Shown: one piece after another, positions 33,112 to 41,371 of the stretch
How the letters are laid out: each line of letters starts with the position of its first letter
Numbering within the stretch: position 1 is the stretch's first letter
NCBI RefSeq assembly: GCF_002091955.1
Contig: NZ_MKKY01000031.1
Coordinates: 1-64,000, forward strand
Length of the DNA: 64,000 nt
Direction: 5' to 3'
Source: Rhodococcus sp. 1168
Lineage (GTDB): Bacteria > Actinomycetota > Actinomycetes > Mycobacteriales > Mycobacteriaceae
Translations under genes and position numbers: made by a program
The notes under the pieces: generated by a model
Seen by the model: the letters and a program-made list of their open reading frames with translations, nothing else
What the model was told of the DNA's origin: nothing
Database searches by the model: none

Positions 33112-33773
33112 CTGGCAAGCTGATCCTCGTCCGACATGGCCAGACGTTCGGCAACGTAGCCAAAAGGTTGGACACGCGTCCGCCCGGGGCCGCCCTCACT
33201 GATTTCGGTCATGAGCAGGCGAGGAACTACGGGCAGTCCATAGCGGGGAGACCGCCCTCCGTACTCGTGTCGTCAGTTGCTTTGCGAGCACGGCAAACCG
33301 CTGAACACATTGCGCTGGCCACATCCTCGAGAATGCTCGAGCGTGATGGCCTACAGGAAGCCTCCGCAGGCGATTGGGAGGATCGCACCGACAAGGAAGC
33401 GCACGACGGATTCACCGCCGTCTACGGTGCATGGCACCGTGGTGATCTCGACGCGCAGGCGCCGGGCGGCGAGACCGGCCGCAGCGTTCTCGACCGCTAC
33501 GTGCCGGTCCTCGAGCAATTACGCGAGCAGTACCTGTTCGAGGATGATCCACGCGATGTGGTGGTGGTCGGTCACGGTGCTGCCATCAGATTGGTCGGTG
33601 GCATATTGGGCGGTGTGGATGGCACATTCGCTGCCGCCAACCACCTCGACAACACCGGGACCGTCGAGCTCGCGCCACTTGCAGGTGGCGGCTGGGCATG
33701 TGTCCGCTGGGGGACCTTCGTCCTGCCGTTTCAAGGCAAAGGCAGCCACGCGCTCGACGATCCGATCAGCTGA
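33108..33773 (+). CDS. Histidine phosphatase family protein (Rv3837c-like)
   Basis: This 221-residue phosphoglycerate-mutase-like phosphatase has LVRHGQTFGN with the phospho-accepting His near the N-terminus, SSVALRARQTAEHIA with the second Arg, the acid region EASAGDWEDRT and VVVGHGAAIRL with the second His. The four phosphate-pocket residues are all present, so it should be active; the substrate is unknown. ATG 33108 overlaps the pheA stop, so the two are co-translated. A lead into aromatic amino-acid metabolism is only positional. Confidence 0.86.
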   Translation: MTGKLILVRHGQTFGNVAKRLDTRPPGAALTDFGHEQARNYGQSIAGRPPSVLVSSVALRARQTAEHIALATSSRMLERDGLQEASAGDWEDRTDKEAHDGFTAVYGAWHRGDLDAQAPGGETGRSVLDRYVPVLEQLREQYLFEDDPRDVVVVGHGAAIRLVGGILGGVDGTFAAANHLDNTGTVELAPLAGGGWACVRWGTFVLPFQGKGSHALDDPIS

Positions 33774-33782
33774 CTGCACTGA

Positions 33783-34610
33783 TCAGCCGGCCGTACCCGC
33801 GATGAGCTCCTCGATCGCAGATCTCACGCGACCATCCGAACCAGGCGACAACGACGTCCATTGTCGGCCGTCCGCTGCCATGCTCGACGTCGCCACGATC
33901 CGGCCACGCCGAGTGTCGAAGAACGCAACCGGATTCTGCCCGACGGTTCGGACTCCGGGACCGACCGTGACCGAGGTGATCTCGGCGTGGGCCGAGCATG
34001 TGCTCATGGCTGCGGCGACGTCGGCAGCTGCCGAGTCCTCGATTCCGATGTGGGAGAGTCTCGCCGAAGTGGCGACGCGATCGGTCGGTTCGCCGTCGAG
34101 TGCCTCCGCCAGAAGATCTGTCTCCGCGGCGATTCCGTGAAACTCGAACGGCCTTCTCACGCCGAGTGCATCGAGCAGTTCCTGCGCCGGATCCCCGACC
34201 GAAGCGCGTAGGCGGAGCCACCCACCCGAAGCCACAGCGAGAACCGAACCGCTCTCGTTGGACGCCAAGGCGATCCGGGTCATCGAAGAGTCGCTGGTGA
34301 AGGGTCTGTTGATCAGTCGCGCAGCGATGAACCACCGCGGCCGATCCAGAACACGCAACCACATCTCGAGGTCGGGATGGACGCGACCGTCGGGCAACAA
34401 TCCGTCGTGATCGAGACCGTCGTGCCCACGACGAAGTGCCGCCGCTTGGTTGGCAGCCCTATCGAACCGCGGGAATACGTCCAGCACTACCGGCAGCTCG
34501 ACGATTCCGAGGGCCTCGACGAGGTAGTCCATCCGATCGGCGTCGAGCTCGGCAGAGGGAACGGTGTGGCCGAGAGGTCTAGTCCCCAAGTCGATCAACG
34601 ATCGTTCCAT
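33783..34610 (-). CDS. EspG-family ESX secretion chaperone
   Basis: This 275-residue cytoplasmic protein is the family that binds PE-PPE dimers and keeps them soluble for type VII secretion. Recognition rests on the general EspG fold signature (DGRVHPDLEMWLRVLDRPRW near residue 85, followed by alternating strands ending VVATSSMAADGRQWTSLSP) and on direct linkage to PPE and PE genes. Its ATG lies inside the end of the PPE coding sequence (16-base overlap), implying coupling. No ESX ATPase or membrane genes lie in this window, so the secretion machine must be elsewhere. Confidence 0.8.
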   Translation of the reverse strand: MERSLIDLGTRPLGHTVPSAELDADRMDYLVEALGIVELPVVLDVFPRFDRAANQAAALRRGHDGLDHDGLLPDGRVHPDLEMWLRVLDRPRWFIAARLINRPFTSDSSMTRIALASNESGSVLAVASGGWLRLRASVGDPAQELLDALGVRRPFEFHGIAAETDLLAEALDGEPTDRVATSARLSHIGIEDSAAADVAAAMSTCSAHAEITSVTVGPGVRTVGQNPVAFFDTRRGRIVATSSMAADGRQWTSLSPGSDGRVRSAIEELIAGTAG

Positions 34611-34850
34611 GTCGGTTCCGCGCCGATGACCGACGGTGCAACCGTGCGGCCGTCACCGAAGTGCTCGAATTGCTTCAGATAACCGGGCGTCCGGTGCTCT
34701 TCGTCTTCGTCACCCTGAGCCCCGGCTGCCGATGCCGGACCACCGGCACCGCGGGCCGTGGCTGCAGCATCGTTCGCACCCGGCCCGAACACACCCGAGC
34801 CGTTCACACCTGCCAGAACGCGCTCACTACCTGCCGTCGGTGACGCGCCC
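34595..34850 (-). pseudogene. Displaced C-terminus of PPE protein (frameshifted)
   Basis: After the seven-G tract the PPE sequence continues in another frame and ends with DEDEEHRTPGYLKQFEHFGD and VAPSVIGAEPTWNDR, a tail of the type conserved in Rhodococcus-like ESX substrates. The segment has no start of its own. Deleting one G from the tract joins it to the upstream frame, giving a protein of about 421 residues. Either the gene is truly split, it is phase-variable, or the base count is a sequencing error. Confidence 0.75.
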
Positions 34851-35861
34851 CCCCGGTCCGTTGGGCGCCCCGAACGCGGTGCTACCGAGACCGCCCGACC
34901 CCCGGCCGAAGCCGACCACACCGGGGCCCGCTGACCCGGTGGAACCGATGGACCCGAAGGACATTGCGCGCGTTGCCGCCGAACCCGGTGTTCCAGCGTC
35001 GGCTCTGCTTGCGGCCACGAGCGGTGATCCTGCCGAGCCCTGCGAAAAGTTCTGTGAGTTCATGAACGTCGATACCGCGGATCCGCCGACGTTGGTGGCC
35101 GCTGACGCAACGGTGGTGACGCTGGAGCCGGCGATCGAACCCGCGGAGCCGGCCACCTGCCCCGCGGCAGCCGCCAACGCAGGATTCTGAACTGCTGCTG
35201 TAGCTGCGGCGATGACCGCCTGCGCGGGTGAGGTGTGAGCGCTGAACCCGAAGGCTGTCGTTTCCTCGTAGGAGGTGCCTCCGGCGATAGTGCCGTCGGG
35301 TCCAGAGGGGTCACCGGAAGTGTCGTTGACGATCTCGGGCGGCCGATCGAACGAGACCGTGATGGCCAGGGGTGTCGTCGCAGCTTCGTAGCCGTCCATG
35401 ACGAGCGCGGCCCGAACGTCGAGCACGCTATCCGCCACTTCGAGCGCTTCGGCGCTGCCGTTCAGTGCGCCACCAGAGCTGTAGGCGGCAACTTTGGCGG
35501 ATTTCACAGCAGCTATCTCCACCGGATTCGGCATCGCAGCGACCGCAGTCGTATAGGCCGCAGCCTCGGCGAAAGCGTGTCCGCTGATCTCGGTGGCAAG
35601 CGCTGCCGCACCCTGCGTCCACGCCAAAAATCCGCCGAAGCGAGCCTGGGCCGCATTGGCCGCCTCGCCTTCCCAGCCGGCCGCGAGTACAGCCATGACC
35701 CGACCCACTGTGATCGACGCGTCGGTATAGGCGGCCGCAACCGACCCCCATGCGCCCGCGGCACCGATCAGCGGGGCAGGACCGGTTCCGAGCAGCAACG
35801 CCCCTGAATTGACTGTCGCGGTGCGTGGTAGCCACACGACCCCCGTTACTCCCAGTGTCAC
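34827..35861 (-). CDS. PPE family protein, truncated by frameshift
   Basis: This ESX substrate is 344 residues as it stands. The start is put at GTG 35861 (VTLGVTGVVWLPRTATVNSG) after GGGGGA; an ATG 33 bases upstream lies in a tandem repeat. The PPE motif position reads WLP. The helical N-terminal domain includes GWEGEAANAAQARFGGFLAW with the W-x-G type turn. A Ser/Gly/Ala-rich C-terminal part runs into a GGGGGGG tract at 34849-34855, after which this frame stops within 10 codons and the conserved tail is in another frame. It forms a set with PE (upstream) and EspG (downstream). Confidence 0.78.
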   Translation of the reverse strand: MTLGVTGVVWLPRTATVNSGALLLGTGPAPLIGAAGAWGSVAAAYTDASITVGRVMAVLAAGWEGEAANAAQARFGGFLAWTQGAAALATEISGHAFAEAAAYTTAVAAMPNPVEIAAVKSAKVAAYSSGGALNGSAEALEVADSVLDVRAALVMDGYEAATTPLAITVSFDRPPEIVNDTSGDPSGPDGTIAGGTSYEETTAFGFSAHTSPAQAVIAAATAAVQNPALAAAAGQVAGSAGSIAGSSVTTVASAATNVGGSAVSTFMNSQNFSQGSAGSPLVAASRADAGTPGSAATRAMSFGSIGSTGSAGPGVVGFGRGSGGLGSTAFGAPNGPGGRVTDGR

Positions 35862-35881
35862 AACATTTCCCCCGTCATTTA

Positions 35882-35922
35882 CCCAGCCCTGCATTTGCCC
35901 AGCCCTGCATTTGCCCAGCCCC
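35882..35922. repeat. 16-bp tandem repeat between PE and PPE genes
   Basis: Two full copies of CCCAGCCCTGCATTTG (35882, 35898) and a 9-base partial copy lie just upstream of the PPE start. On the coding strand each brings an ATG. The unit length is not a multiple of three, so copy changes alter leader length and the frame of the upstream ATGs. Confidence 0.85.
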
Positions 35923-35964
35923 GTCAGTGCTCGTCGGTGGTCAGCGCGTACAGATAGCCGTTCT

Positions 35965-36267
35965 TCAGATTGTCAGTGCCCGACTGTGTTCGAAGTCGAC
36001 ATCTCGGTACGCGGACGCCTGTGCCCGCAGTGCGACAGCAGACTCGATCAGTTCGCTGATCGCGTCGGTGGCGGCGGGAGTGAACGAACCCGCAGCGTGA
36101 AGGAAGTAGCGATTGGCGAGCAGTGAGACTTCCTCGCTGCCGGCGGGTGTGATCTCGATGGGCATCGCCACGGTCGTCAGACTCGCCTGGAGCCGAGCTG
36201 CCAGGGCATCCAACTCGGCAGCGGCCGCCTCGAGGGCAACCGGGTCGACGCGCACATTTCCTGGCAT
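35965..36267 (-). CDS. PE family protein
   Basis: This 100-residue helical hairpin protein is the partner of the PPE protein and a type VII secretion substrate. It reads MPGNVRVDPVALEAAAAELD at the start, a small central turn with PAGSEEVSLLANRYF, and ends shortly after SAYRDVDFE, where Y87-x3-D91 matches the YxxxD/E export signal. The PE dipeptide itself is not conserved. ATG 36267 follows AAGGAG. It is first in the PE-PPE-espG run. A 13-bp direct duplication (36278-36303) lies in its leader. Confidence 0.82.
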   Translation of the reverse strand: MPGNVRVDPVALEAAAAELDALAARLQASLTTVAMPIEITPAGSEEVSLLANRYFLHAAGSFTPAATDAISELIESAVALRAQASAYRDVDFEHSRALTI

Positions 36268-36373
36268 AACCCCACTCCTTCATCACGCAGCTTCATCACG
36301 CAGCGAAAATTTCGCCCTCGTAGAACTTTGACGACGGCACTGAGCAATCGGTTCCACTCCGCGTGAAAAAGCT

Positions 36374-36940
36374 TCAGGTGATTTTTTCTGCCGCAGACCG
36401 AAGGGTCCATCGCCCGCCTCGGAAGTGCAGATTCGTCACCGTCGCAGGAGGGATGTCCACCCGCCAGAACGAGGACGACGGCGCGTCGAGTGCCCTGACG
36501 ACGACGGCGCGGACGACAGCAGGATGCGTGACCGCCAGCAGTCGACGCCGCTCGGTCGTCACCCTGTTCATCCAACGCCCGACACGGTCGAACAGTGCGT
36601 CGATCGACTCACCACCCGGTGGGACGGTAGAGGTGTCGGTGAGCCACCCCAGCAGCTCGGACTCGTCCAGGTCATCCATCGTTCGGCCGGCCCACCCGCC
36701 GAAATCGAGGTCGGCGAGGTCGGCGACGATGGCTCCCTGCACGCCGAGTACCGCCGCAGTCTGTCGAGTTCTCCGCTCCGGGGCGATCATGGTCATCTCG
36801 GCGGCCGAGTCGAATGTGAGTTCCTCCAGCCGCTTCAACCCGCCTGAATCGACCGGTTCGTCCGAATGGAACCTGGCGCGTCGCATTGCCTCGGTCGTGC
36901 CATGGCTGACCAGCGAGAGTCGCGTCACTGTCGACGGCAC
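36374..36940 (-). CDS. Histidine phosphatase family protein with altered RHG motif
   Basis: This 188-residue phosphoglycerate-mutase-fold protein has ERRTRQTAAVLG, DLDFGGWAGRT and LLAVTHPAVVRAVV matching the family. The first motif is LVSHGTTEAMRRARF, so the Arg of RHG is Ser, which should weaken phosphate binding; the catalytic His remains. GTG 36940 is chosen because GGAGAGGAG lies 6 bases before it; longer starts would run into the cobalamin riboswitch region. It is divergent from cbtBA, so a role in corrinoid metabolism (alpha-ribazole phosphatase, CobC type) is possible but unproven. Confidence 0.75.
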   Translation of the reverse strand: MPSTVTRLSLVSHGTTEAMRRARFHSDEPVDSGGLKRLEELTFDSAAEMTMIAPERRTRQTAAVLGVQGAIVADLADLDFGGWAGRTMDDLDESELLGWLTDTSTVPPGGESIDALFDRVGRWMNRVTTERRRLLAVTHPAVVRAVVVRALDAPSSSFWRVDIPPATVTNLHFRGGRWTLRSAAEKIT

Positions 36941-37027
36941 CGGGCACTCCTCTCCACGCATGGGCTCTTCGCACCCTGGTTCCGATTGACACCGGGCTGA
37001 GATCGGTGCCAGAGTTCGCTGGTAAGC

Positions 37028-37123
37028 GCGATGTGTACAGGCAATTCCGGTGTGAATCCGGAGCGGTTGCGCCACTGTGATCGGACCTCAGCGGTTCCGA
37101 GAGCCAGAAAACTGACACATCGC
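37028..37123 (+). promoter_or_regulatory. Adenosylcobalamin riboswitch upstream of cbtBA
   Basis: This is the full aptamer core. Helix P1 pairs GCGATGTGT (37028-37036) with ACACATCGC (37115-37123). Between them lie the conserved GGCAATTCCGGTGTGAATCC, CGGTTGCGCCACTGTGA and the B12 box GAGAGCCAGAAAACTGAC. It precedes the cbtB ribosome site AGGAGG (37151-37156) by 27 bases. Cobalamin should switch off cobalt import. Confidence 0.95.
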
Positions 37124-37165
37124 TTCGGTTCGAAAGGGACGCACAATCCCAGGAGGCATTCCATC

Positions 37166-37360
37166 ATGGCCATCGTTCACAATCCCAGCAACGCCACGGA
37201 GTCGGCTGCCCTCGCAGTCGTCGTCGCGGCGGTGGTGCTTCTCGCATTCGTCGTGCTCTACCTGGTCGGTTTCGACCAGGGCGCCATTTCACGTAGTGGA
37301 ATGTACATGCACGAACTGATGCACGACGGACGCCACCTGCTGGGTCTCCCGTGCCACTGA
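37166..37360 (+). CDS. cbtB: Cobalt transporter subunit CbtB
   Basis: This 64-residue membrane protein has one helix (about residues 14-36) and a C-terminal His-rich tail (MYMHELMHDGRHLLGLPCH) proposed to bind cobalt; the family (CbtB, PF09489) normally pairs with CbtA. ATG 37166 follows AGGAGG at 9 bases; the upstream in-frame extension lies in the riboswitch and is not coding. It overlaps cbtA by 10 bases. Control by the cobalamin riboswitch supports a role in cobalt uptake for B12 synthesis; cobM and cobF are encoded 12 kb away. Confidence 0.9.
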   Translation: MAIVHNPSNATESAALAVVVAAVVLLAFVVLYLVGFDQGAISRSGMYMHELMHDGRHLLGLPCH

Positions 37361-38145
37361 CCACGTCGTCCCCGCGTGTGACCGCATTGCAGGGGACCTA
37401 TCTCCAGTTGCTCGTCCGTGGACTCCTGGCGGGTCTCATCGCAGGTTTGCTCGCGGGCACCGTCGCGTTCGTCATCGGTGAGCCGCACGTGGATGCGGCC
37501 ATCGCCATCGAAGAGGCGGCAGGTGCACATTCGCACGCCGAAGTCACTCCGGGCGCTCACTCGCACGACGAAGAGGATGCACTCGTCAGCCGTGACGGCC
37601 AGCGGGTGGGGCTGTTCCTCGCAACCGGTCTGGCCGGACTCGCGCTCGGTGCGATCTTCGCGACGGTGCTGCACTACGCGCGACGGTTCACCTCCCTGTC
37701 CGGGTCGACGCTCGCCATTGCTGCCGGCGCGCTCGGTTGGCTGGCAATCGAAGCTGTGCCGTTCTTCAAGTATCCGGCCAATCCACCTGCCGTAGGCGAC
37801 CCCGACACCATCGACCAGCGCACCTGGCTTTGGCTCGCTTCGGTCGTTCTCGGGTTGTTGGCGGTAGCAATTGGGCTCTACGTCGCAAAAACAGTGGCGT
37901 CGCACAGTTCGCTCGCCGTTCGGATCGCGGCTCCGCTGGCGGCGTTCCTCGTCGTCGTAGGCCTGGGATACGTACTGCTGCCCACGATCGACGAGGTCGG
38001 CGCGGACTTCCCGGCAACACTGCTGTGGGAGTTCCGACTGTCCTCACTGGCGATACAGGCCACCCTGTGGACCGCGCTCGGCTTGGCGTTCGCGTTCCTC
38101 ACCGATCGGGCCGTCGGCAAGGATCGGGAGTCGGTCGCGGCGTAG
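37351..38145 (+). CDS. cbtA: Cobalt transporter subunit CbtA
   Basis: This 264-residue protein has about five to six membrane helices. The first helix (LLVRGLLAGLIAGLLAGTVAF) is followed by a periplasmic-side His-rich loop (GAHSHAEVTPGAHSHDEED) likely to bind metal; helix 3 onward includes the family region AGALGWLAIEAVPFFKYPANPP, with NPP-type motif. It matches CbtA (PF09490). GTG 37351 overlaps the cbtB stop, so the two are translationally coupled. Expression should be cobalamin-repressed through the upstream riboswitch. Confidence 0.9.
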   Translation: MPLTTSSPRVTALQGTYLQLLVRGLLAGLIAGLLAGTVAFVIGEPHVDAAIAIEEAAGAHSHAEVTPGAHSHDEEDALVSRDGQRVGLFLATGLAGLALGAIFATVLHYARRFTSLSGSTLAIAAGALGWLAIEAVPFFKYPANPPAVGDPDTIDQRTWLWLASVVLGLLAVAIGLYVAKTVASHSSLAVRIAAPLAAFLVVVGLGYVLLPTIDEVGADFPATLLWEFRLSSLAIQATLWTALGLAFAFLTDRAVGKDRESVAA

Positions 38146-38171
38146 CTGTCGGGTTCAGCTCACCCCAGCCC

Positions 38172-38224
38172 CGCTTGAATGGTCCATTCATACGATCAGA
38201 TGTCTTGAATCGCCCATTCAAGCG
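38172..38224 (-). repeat. Dispersed palindromic element, copy 3
   Basis: This 53-bp element, CGCTTGAATGGTCCATTCAT...CCATTCAAGCG, is inverted relative to copies 1, 2, 4 and 5. It lies between convergent cbtA and the metallopeptidase gene and may also terminate transcription. Confidence 0.75.
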
Positions 38225-38233
38225 GTGGGGAAA

Positions 38234-38566
38234 CTACCCGAAACCCAGTTCGTGCAACCGCTCGTCGTCGATGCCGAAATGATGCCCCACCTCGTGGGCG
38301 ACGGTGATCGCAATCTCTCGTCGGGCCGTCTCGGCGTCGTCGACCATGTTCAGAATCGGACGACGGTAGATGGTGATGACGTCCGGTAGGTGCCCGCTGT
38401 ACTCGTAGCGGTCGGTGAGAGCGACTCCCTCGTACAGGCCGAGGATGTCCTCGGTGGGGTGCTCCTCCTCGACGAGAATGACGACGTTGTCCATGCGGTC
38501 GGTGATGTCCGGCGGAAGCGTATCGAGGGCGTCACCGACGGCATTTTCGAAGTCGGCGCGGCTCAT
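38234..38566 (-). CDS. Metallopeptidase family protein (zincin-like, Rv3836-like)
   Basis: This 110-residue protein has the zinc-binding motif H91-E92-x2-H95 (HEVGHHFGID), with the downstream acidic residue in DDERLHELG typical of the small zincin-like family PF06262. It has no signal peptide. The substrate is unknown. ATG 38566 is the only good start. It lies just downstream of the septum-formation gene on the same strand (14-base gap), as recalled for Rv3835-Rv3836, so the two are likely co-transcribed. Confidence 0.85.
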   Translation of the reverse strand: MSRADFENAVGDALDTLPPDITDRMDNVVILVEEEHPTEDILGLYEGVALTDRYEYSGHLPDVITIYRRPILNMVDDAETARREIAITVAHEVGHHFGIDDERLHELGFG

Positions 38567-38579
38567 ATCGGTGGGAATG

Positions 38580-39683
38580 TCACCCTCCCGACGTGATCGG
38601 GGCCGCACCGGGCAGCGGCGTGGGTAGCGCCCGACCGTCCGGGGCCGATGGCGGCGGTACCGGCGGTTGACCGTTGATAAGGATCTCGCCCTGAGCTGAT
38701 CCGACGATCGTTGCGAACCCACCCGTGTCGAGTTCACTGCCTATCGAACAGCTGACCTGACGGCTACCTGCCAGCCAACTGGTGACGTCGATGTTGTCCC
38801 AGAACAGCGTCAGCGTCTTGTCCCGAAGCGCGTTAGGGGAGCCGAGGTATGCGTTCACGGCGTCGGTGCAGACCGTTGTGAGGTAGGCGTCCTGGTCGGC
38901 CTCGTTGGGAATTCCGTTCGGAAACTGTTGGCTCAGGTCTGCGACGGAGACCACCTCGAAGGCGTGGGGCGCGCTGCAGTCGACCGGGTCGGCGGGCACG
39001 TTCTGCAGGATGCCGATGCAGGTGCCGGGCTCCCACACGTTCGACTGGTCCAGGTCGAGCGCCGAGCCGGTCATCTCCTGCGGGATGCCGGTATTGGTGG
39101 ACTTCTGGATTCCACACCGCAACGTCCGCTCGCCTGATGCCCATCCGGCTTGGCTGGGAAACATCAGGCCGACACTGAACTTGCCACTCGGATCGAACTT
39201 GGCGCCGAGGTAGTCGTTGACGGCATCGACGCAATGCTCGTCACGTAGCTGTCCGAACCGTTGTGCTCCCGGGTAGACCGAATTCGGAGCGAACTCGAGC
39301 CCGGGGTATGCACTCAGGTCGACGTCGGCTGCTACTTCGAATCGATGTGGATCGGCGCAGGAGACTTCGGTGAGGTCCTGTCGGTCGGTCTCCGGGTCAT
39401 CGGTCGGCGTCCACTGCAGGCACGTGCCGGGATCGGCCGAACCGAACGTCTTGGCCGTGACGGCACCTGTCGTGGCAGGCCCGCCGGCGGAGTGGGTGGC
39501 AATCTTCTCCGGTTGCGAGAAACCGCCGGACACGGAGAGCGTGATCGCAGCAGCTGCGACGGCCCCCACCGCGACGAACGCAAGTCCTCGGCGCGCAACG
39601 TGCGCCGACACTGTGCGCGGGTTGCGTGTCGTTGTGGGTTTCCCCGGCCGAACCGGATCGCTGGTGGACATCAACTCCATCAT
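38580..39683 (-). CDS. Septum formation family membrane protein (Rv3835-like)
   Basis: This protein of about 367 residues has a short cytoplasmic N-terminus, one membrane helix (about residues 30-50) and a large extracellular part with two related Cys-containing domains: GTCLQWTPTD with DLTEVSCADPHRFEV and GTCIGILQNVPADPVDCSAPHAFEV. This repeated C...C-x-x-P-H pattern is the septum_form family. The C-terminus is Pro-rich. Three clustered ATGs (39683, 39680, 39671) are possible starts; no strong ribosome site. It is divergent from the ankyrin gene, 21 bases away. Confidence 0.8.
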   Translation of the reverse strand: MMELMSTSDPVRPGKPTTTRNPRTVSAHVARRGLAFVAVGAVAAAAITLSVSGGFSQPEKIATHSAGGPATTGAVTAKTFGSADPGTCLQWTPTDDPETDRQDLTEVSCADPHRFEVAADVDLSAYPGLEFAPNSVYPGAQRFGQLRDEHCVDAVNDYLGAKFDPSGKFSVGLMFPSQAGWASGERTLRCGIQKSTNTGIPQEMTGSALDLDQSNVWEPGTCIGILQNVPADPVDCSAPHAFEVVSVADLSQQFPNGIPNEADQDAYLTTVCTDAVNAYLGSPNALRDKTLTLFWDNIDVTSWLAGSRQVSCSIGSELDTGGFATIVGSAQGEILINGQPPVPPPSAPDGRALPTPLPGAAPITSGG

Positions 39684-39704
39684 GCCCGAGTATCTTCGGT
39701 TCCT

Positions 39705-40100
39705 ATGACAGACCCCGAGGAGAGCAGTGCTGACATCGCCGAGCTTGCGGGCCGACTGTTCACGATGGCCCGCGACGGCGACGCCGAGTCTCTGAAGGCA
39801 TATCTGGATGCCGGTGTACCGGTCGACCTCAACAATGAGGCGGGAGACACCCTGGTCATGCTGGCTGCCTATCACGGTCACCCGCACACTGTTCGGATGC
39901 TGGTCGGCGAGGGTGCCGATGTGAATCGGCCGAACGAGAAGGGCCAGACTCCGCTCGCAGGCGCGGTCTTCAAGGGGGAGGACGAGGTGGTGCTAGAGCT
40001 GGTCGAGGGTGGAGCGGATCCGCACGGTGGTCATCCGTCCGCGATCGACGCGGCGCGCATGTTCGGACGCGAGGACTACCTGGGCTTGCTCGGCAAGTAA
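39705..40100 (+). CDS. Ankyrin repeat protein
   Basis: This 131-residue soluble protein has three to four ankyrin repeats: [40 protein letters not shown], then [19 protein letters not shown] and a last repeat [13 protein letters not shown]. Such repeats bind partner proteins. The start is ATG 39705. It lies 10 bases upstream of serS on the same strand and is probably co-transcribed with it. The partner is unknown. Confidence 0.85.
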   Translation: MTDPEESSADIAELAGRLFTMARDGDAESLKAYLDAGVPVDLNNEAGDTLVMLAAYHGHPHTVRMLVGEGADVNRPNEKGQTPLAGAVFKGEDEVVLELVEGGADPHGGHPSAIDAARMFGREDYLGLLGK

Positions 40101-40110
40101 GGTTTTCCTC

Positions 40111-41364
40111 GTGATCGACCTGAAGTTTCTTCGTGAGAATCCCGATGTCGTCCGTGCCTCACAGCGCACCCGTGGAGAAGATCCCGCGCTAGTCGACGTG
40201 CTGCTCGACGCCGATGCGTCCCGACGGGCCGCAGTGCTCGCCGGTGATCAGCTCCGCGCAGAGCAGAAGGCGCTCGGCAAACGCGTCGGGAAGGCGTCGG
40301 CGGAGGAGCGTCCTGCACTGCTGGCAGGGTCGTCCGAACTGGCGGCGAAGGTCAAGGCTGCCGAGGCGCTCCAGAACGAGGCCGATGCCGCGCTGGACAG
40401 TGCACAACGAGCCTTGTCGAACGTCGTCGAAGAGGGAGCTCCCGCTGGCGGCGAAGACGATTTCGTGTTGATGGAAACCGTCGGTGAGATCCCGACGTTC
40501 GACTTCGAGCCGAAAGACCACCTCGAGCTCGGTGAGTCGCTGAAGCTGATCGACATGGAACGCGGCGCGAAGGTGTCGGGTTCGCGGTTCTACTTCATGA
40601 CCGGCTACGGCGCATTGCTGCAGCAGGGGATGTTGCAGTTGGCAGCGCAGAAGGCCGTCAAGAACGGGTTCACCATGATGATCCCGCCGGTGGTGGTGCG
40701 GCCGGAGATCATGGCGGGAACCGGATTCCTGGGGGCCCACGCCGATGAGATCTACCGACTCGAAGCCGACGATCTGTATCTCGTCGGCACGTCGGAAGTC
40801 GCGCTGGCCGGTTACCACGCAGGCGAGATCCTCGACCTGTCCGACGGCCCGAAGCGCTACGCGGGCTGGTCGACGTGCTTTCGTCGCGAAGCGGGTTCGT
40901 ACGGCAAGGACACTCGCGGGATCATCCGCGTCCACCAGTTCGACAAGATCGAGATGTTTTCCTACATCAAGCCCGAGGACGCAGCGGCCGAGCATCGCAA
41001 GTTCCTCGAGTTCGAGCGAGAAATGCTTGCGGCAGTGGAACTTCCGTACCGCATCATCGATGTTGCCGGTGGCGATCTCGGGTCCTCGGCGGCCCGCAAG
41101 TTCGACTGCGAGGCTTGGGTGCCGACGCAGAATGCCTACCGCGAGCTGACCTCGACGTCCAACTGCACGACCTTCCAGGCCCGACGCCTGGGCGTTCGGT
41201 ACCGCGACGACAACGGCAAGCCGCAGATTGCTGCGACGCTGAACGGAACATTGGCCACGACGCGATGGATCGTCGCGATCCTTGAGAACCACCAGCAGGC
41301 CGACGGGACCGTTCGGGTACCGGAAGCTCTGGTGCCGTTCGTCGGAACGGATGTTCTGCGCTAG
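40111..41364 (+). CDS. serS: Seryl-tRNA synthetase
   Basis: This 417-residue class II synthetase charges tRNA-Ser. The N-terminal coiled-coil arm (about 27-105) binds the tRNA long arm. The catalytic domain shows motif 2 [25 protein letters not shown] sequence and motif 3 [19 protein letters not shown]. The serine-binding TSE is in [11 protein letters not shown]. The start is GTG 40111, 10 bases after the ankyrin stop; upstream in-frame codons belong to that gene. Length and motifs are complete. Confidence 0.97.
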   Translation: MIDLKFLRENPDVVRASQRTRGEDPALVDVLLDADASRRAAVLAGDQLRAEQKALGKRVGKASAEERPALLAGSSELAAKVKAAEALQNEADAALDSAQRALSNVVEEGAPAGGEDDFVLMETVGEIPTFDFEPKDHLELGESLKLIDMERGAKVSGSRFYFMTGYGALLQQGMLQLAAQKAVKNGFTMMIPPVVVRPEIMAGTGFLGAHADEIYRLEADDLYLVGTSEVALAGYHAGEILDLSDGPKRYAGWSTCFRREAGSYGKDTRGIIRVHQFDKIEMFSYIKPEDAAAEHRKFLEFEREMLAAVELPYRIIDVAGGDLGSSAARKFDCEAWVPTQNAYRELTSTSNCTTFQARRLGVRYRDDNGKPQIAATLNGTLATTRWIVAILENHQQADGTVRVPEALVPFVGTDVLR

Positions 41365-41371
41365 AGACGTG

